Shown: positions 61,101-64,000 of the stretch, piece by piece | Layout: the number at the start of each line of letters is the position of its first letter | Numbering within the stretch: position 1 is the stretch's first letter | Assembly (NCBI GenBank): GCA_017451385.1 | Contig: JAFSPS010000043.1 | Location: 1 to 64,000 of the forward strand | DNA length: 64,000 nt | Origin: Bacteroidales bacterium | GTDB lineage: Bacteria; Bacteroidota; Bacteroidia; Bacteroidales; P3 | Reading direction: 5' to 3' | Translations under genes and position numbers: made by a program | The notes under the pieces: generated by a model | Seen by the model: the letters and a program-made list of their open reading frames with translations, nothing else | What the model was told of the DNA's origin: nothing | Databases searched by the model: none

Positions 61101-64000
61101 ATGAAAAGATTGATACTCTTTATCTTATTGCTCTGGGGGGTTGCTGCCGTATGGGCAGCACCTGTCACATCCTATGAGGCATTGCAGGTAGCAAAGAATT
61201 TCATAAGGCACTATGAGCCGGAAGCCTATAAGGGAATGACCTTTGCAGAGCCTCAGCATGTGGGAGGCATGGAGGAGATATATGTTGTTCAGATGGTGCC
61301 GCAGGGTTATGTGCTTGTGGCGGCAGATGATGTGGCTATACCTATTCTCGCCTACTCGTTGGATAACGTGTTTGATATCAGTGATATTCCGCCACATGTA
61401 TATGGGTGGCTGAACCAGTATGCTGCCGAGATACGCCACTGTCGCAAGATGGGCGAGCAGCAGAACGACCTTGTGCGCAAGGAGTGGAGCAAGTTGCAGA
61501 GCGACAGGATGGAAAAGCCTACAAAGGCTGGCGTGGGTCCGCTCGTCACTACCACATGGGCACAGGACCCCTACTATAACATCAAATGCCCCTACGACCG
61601 CAGCAATGGTGGCTATTCGGTGACGGGATGTGTGGCAACAGCAATGGCGCAAATCATGAAGTTCTGGAACCATCCGGAGCAGGGCAATGGGTCGCACAGC
61701 TACCGTCTGAGCGGTTTTGGCACCATCAGTGCCGACTTTGGTGCTACTACCTACGACTGGCAGAATATGCCCAACGCCCTCTCACAGTATAGCTCAACGA
61801 CGCAGAAGAATGCTGTGGCAACATTGATGTTTCATTGTGGCGTGAGTGTGGAGATGGAATACAGCGCAGGAGCGTCGGGCAGCGGGGCGCAGATATATAT
61901 GCCCTATCGTGGTTACCCTGCTGTCAACTGGGCTTTGATAGACTATTTTGACTACAACGGTAGTACTATAATAGGCCGCTATAAGAGCGACTACAGCGAT
62001 TCGCAGTGGAAACAGTATCTGAAAAATGACCTCGACAATGGTCGTCCCATTCTCTACGGCGGCGGCGACAACGAGAGTGGACACGCTTTCGTGTGTGACG
62101 GATACAATAGCAATGGCAAATTCCATTTCAATTGGGGCTGGGGCGGTTATTATGATGGCTTTTATTATATTGGCTCGCTGACGCTTAGTGGTGGTGGTAC
62201 GGGTTCTACGAGCTCCTACTCGTTCAATCAATACAACCATGCTATCTTCGGCATACAGCCCAACTCGACAGTGGAGCAGTCGCAATATACGGTCAGTGCT
62301 ACGGTGAACAATAGTGCTATGGGCAGTGTGAGCGGCACTGGTACCTTCGACCGAGGCCGACAGACCACGCTGTATGCTACTGCCAATGACGGCTATCGTT
62401 TCGACCATTGGAATGTCGATTCGCTCAACCCTTTCACCGTCAGCGTAAACCGCAACCTGAACTATACAGCAACCTTTGCCACCCTTGGTGACGATACGTT
62501 GCACTACGACAACGGTACGCCCCTTCTTCGCCTGCGTGCATCCGACGAGGCCGATACTCTATTTTGGGCTATACGCCTACGTCCGGAGGACATTGCTGGC
62601 TTTACCTCGCTGACGGATGTTATGACGCCAGCCTTTGAGTCTGGCAGTTATGTGGTGAAAATCTACCAAGGTGGCACCACGTCACCGCAGACCCTCGTGA
62701 GCGTGCAGCATTCTACGTTGGAGGCCTCTAACGCATGGGGCATCATCACGCTCGACAATCCTGTGACGCTCAACACGAGTCAGCCGCTATGGATAGTCGT
62801 AGGTCATAAAGGCGGTTCGCCAGCGGCGGTGGCCACCTATGCTGGCACGGTGCAGGGTAGCTGGTTTGCCGAAGGCAACGGAGAGTGGGGTAATCTCACC
62901 GATAACGAATTTGTATATACATGGATGCTGCGCGGCGTGTTCAAGAGTGACCAGACGGGGCAATGCCGCATCAGCACGCTGCCCTATACGCAGAATTTTG
63001 AGACAGGCATGAAATGCTGGCAACGCGGTCATCAGGTAGCGTCATACAATGACTATTATTTCGGTCGTTGTGTGGGCAGCGACTACGCTTATGCTGGCGA
63101 CTACGCCTTTGTGTTCAGCAGCTACTACTATTCGAGCAACTACAACTTATACCTCATCTCGCCAGAAATAGCCATCAACGGCGATGTTCAGGTGTCGTTC
63201 TATTATAATGCTCCTATGGCGGCACAGGAAGAGGAGGAATTTCGCATCCTCTATTCCACCACCGACGACGATGTGGAGAGCTTCAACCGCACGCTGCGTA
63301 CCATCAATGTGTCAACGGCAGGATGGCACCAAATTAGTTTCACTCTGCCGTCCAATGCCAAGTATATGGCTATCAACTACACGTCGAACCATAAGAAATT
63401 CCTTTATATTGACAATATCGAGTTCTCTGTGCCTCAGGATGGGGGTGGTGACGAGACAGACTGCGTGGTGGCGGCTCCATGGCGTGAGACTTTTACTACG
63501 CAGAGTGCTACCATCAACTGTTGGAACACCTACGACATGGACCGCGATGGCTACTCGTGGCGCATCTTCCCCTCATATGGCAACGCAGCCTCGGCATCAT
63601 ACGTTAACTATGTGGGTGCTCTGACGCCCGACAACTGGCTCGTCTCGCCTGGTATCAGCATCCCCGCCGCCGGTACCTATCAGCTTTCATGGCAGGCATC
63701 GGGTGTTGGCGAAGATTTTGCCGAGAATTACAGCGTATATATCTCGAACAATCCTAATGACTTCGAGACCCTCCTCTTTTCTGAGACTATCCCCGATACT
63801 AATGTGCAAACCCATGCCATATCGCTTGCTAACTATGCAGGGCAGACGGTATATATCGCGTTTCGCCACCATGCCTGCACGGGGCTGTATTACCTTGTGC
63901 TTGCCAATGTGGCAGTGACAGAGGTTGGTGGCGGAGGTACGGAGGTCGAGTGCAACGTCACGCTGCCGTGGGTGGAGACCTTCGAGGCAACCAGCGCTAC
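61101..64000 (+). CDS. Secreted C10 (streptopain-like) peptidase, 3' end beyond window
   Basis: The frame stays open from the ATG at 61101 to the window end (966 codons seen). It has a signal peptide (MKRLILFILLLWGVAAVWAA), a SpeB-type propeptide, and a C10 domain with Cys177 in VTGCVATAMAQIMKFWNHPE and His328 in NESGHAFVCDGYNSNGKFHF. An InlB-like B-repeat (about 394-460: AMGSVSGTGTFDRGRQTTLY, GYRFDHWNVD) and at least two cleaved-adhesin/MAM-like domains follow (SYNDYYFGRCVGS..., NWLVSPGISIPAAGTYQLSW). The missing end probably codes a T9SS domain, as in its two paralogues in this window. The InlB-like repeat sets it apart from those two. Confidence 0.85.
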   Translation, partial: MKRLILFILLLWGVAAVWAAPVTSYEALQVAKNFIRHYEPEAYKGMTFAEPQHVGGMEEIYVVQMVPQGYVLVAADDVAIPILAYSLDNVFDISDIPPHVYGWLNQYAAEIRHCRKMGEQQNDLVRKEWSKLQSDRMEKPTKAGVGPLVTTTWAQDPYYNIKCPYDRSNGGYSVTGCVATAMAQIMKFWNHPEQGNGSHSYRLSGFGTISADFGATTYDWQNMPNALSQYSSTTQKNAVATLMFHCGVSVEMEYSAGASGSGAQIYMPYRGYPAVNWALIDYFDYNGSTIIGRYKSDYSDSQWKQYLKNDLDNGRPILYGGGDNESGHAFVCDGYNSNGKFHFNWGWGGYYDGFYYIGSLTLSGGGTGSTSSYSFNQYNHAIFGIQPNSTVEQSQYTVSATVNNSAMGSVSGTGTFDRGRQTTLYATANDGYRFDHWNVDSLNPFTVSVNRNLNYTATFATLGDDTLHYDNGTPLLRLRASDEADTLFWAIRLRPEDIAGFTSLTDVMTPAFESGSYVVKIYQGGTTSPQTLVSVQHSTLEASNAWGIITLDNPVTLNTSQPLWIVVGHKGGSPAAVATYAGTVQGSWFAEGNGEWGNLTDNEFVYTWMLRGVFKSDQTGQCRISTLPYTQNFETGMKCWQRGHQVASYNDYYFGRCVGSDYAYAGDYAFVFSSYYYSSNYNLYLISPEIAINGDVQVSFYYNAPMAAQEEEEFRILYSTTDDDVESFNRTLRTINVSTAGWHQISFTLPSNAKYMAINYTSNHKKFLYIDNIEFSVPQDGGGDETDCVVAAPWRETFTTQSATINCWNTYDMDRDGYSWRIFPSYGNAASASYVNYVGALTPDNWLVSPGISIPAAGTYQLSWQASGVGEDFAENYSVYISNNPNDFETLLFSETIPDTNVQTHAISLANYAGQTVYIAFRHHACTGLYYLVLANVAVTEVGGGGTEVECNVTLPWVETFEATSA

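Overview
The window reads as a chromosomal contig from a gut or rumen type member of the order Bacteroidales (Bacteroidetes). The support is: cargo proteins ending in type IX secretion (T9SS) type A sorting domains, a gingipain-like C25 peptidase, three C10 (streptopain-like) peptidases, a Bat 'aerotolerance' operon, a GSCFA-family protein, the short Bacteroidetes-type arginine decarboxylase, and promoters with the Bacteroidetes -7 box TAnnTTTG. Genus cannot be fixed from this sequence. No rRNA, tRNA or CRISPR array was recognised.

Left part (1-16.9 kb, almost all minus strand). A frameshifted IS256-family transposase remnant with one terminal inverted repeat runs off the left edge. Next to it is a three-gene cassette (620-4248): a soluble RyR-domain protein, a small one-helix membrane protein, and a two-helix, RCK-like channel protein that also ends in an RyR domain. 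The cassette begins 6 bp after the stop of a secreted C25 peptidase gene. Upstream lies a housekeeping block: DUF4293, tsaE, rsfS, ftsH, cdsA, psd and an RluA-type pseudouridine synthase. A C10 peptidase gene follows, facing away from an MFS transporter gene.

Middle part (17-44 kb, plus strand). MFS transporter, small lipoprotein, murF, then the bat operon (moxR, DUF58, a membrane-anchored partner, batA, batB, batC, batD; no batE). A large T9SS beta-propeller protein and tyrS come next. A three-gene surface cluster follows (34.1-42.0 kb): a T9SS cargo protein, an outer-membrane barrel, and a 1879-residue modular protein with four copies of a FISUMP/DUF1566-like domain. Arginine decarboxylase closes this part.

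Right part (43.8-64 kb). On the minus strand are ddl with a 16/17-bp tandem repeat behind its start, a GSCFA protein, dnaE and a second C10 peptidase. On the plus strand are mfd, a secreted protein of the family usually labelled 'asparagine synthetase B', a beta-propeller protein, a DsbD-like thiol:disulfide interchange protein, and a third C10 peptidase cut by the window end.

Taken together, this is a core chromosome segment (cell wall, phospholipid, replication, repair and translation genes) interspersed with secreted proteases and adhesin-like T9SS cargo. The best candidate for an undescribed system is the RyR / RCK-RyR channel cassette at 620-4248. The second is the repeat-driven modular surface protein at 36382-42021, where a 68-bp identical direct repeat lies exactly in frame around one whole domain.
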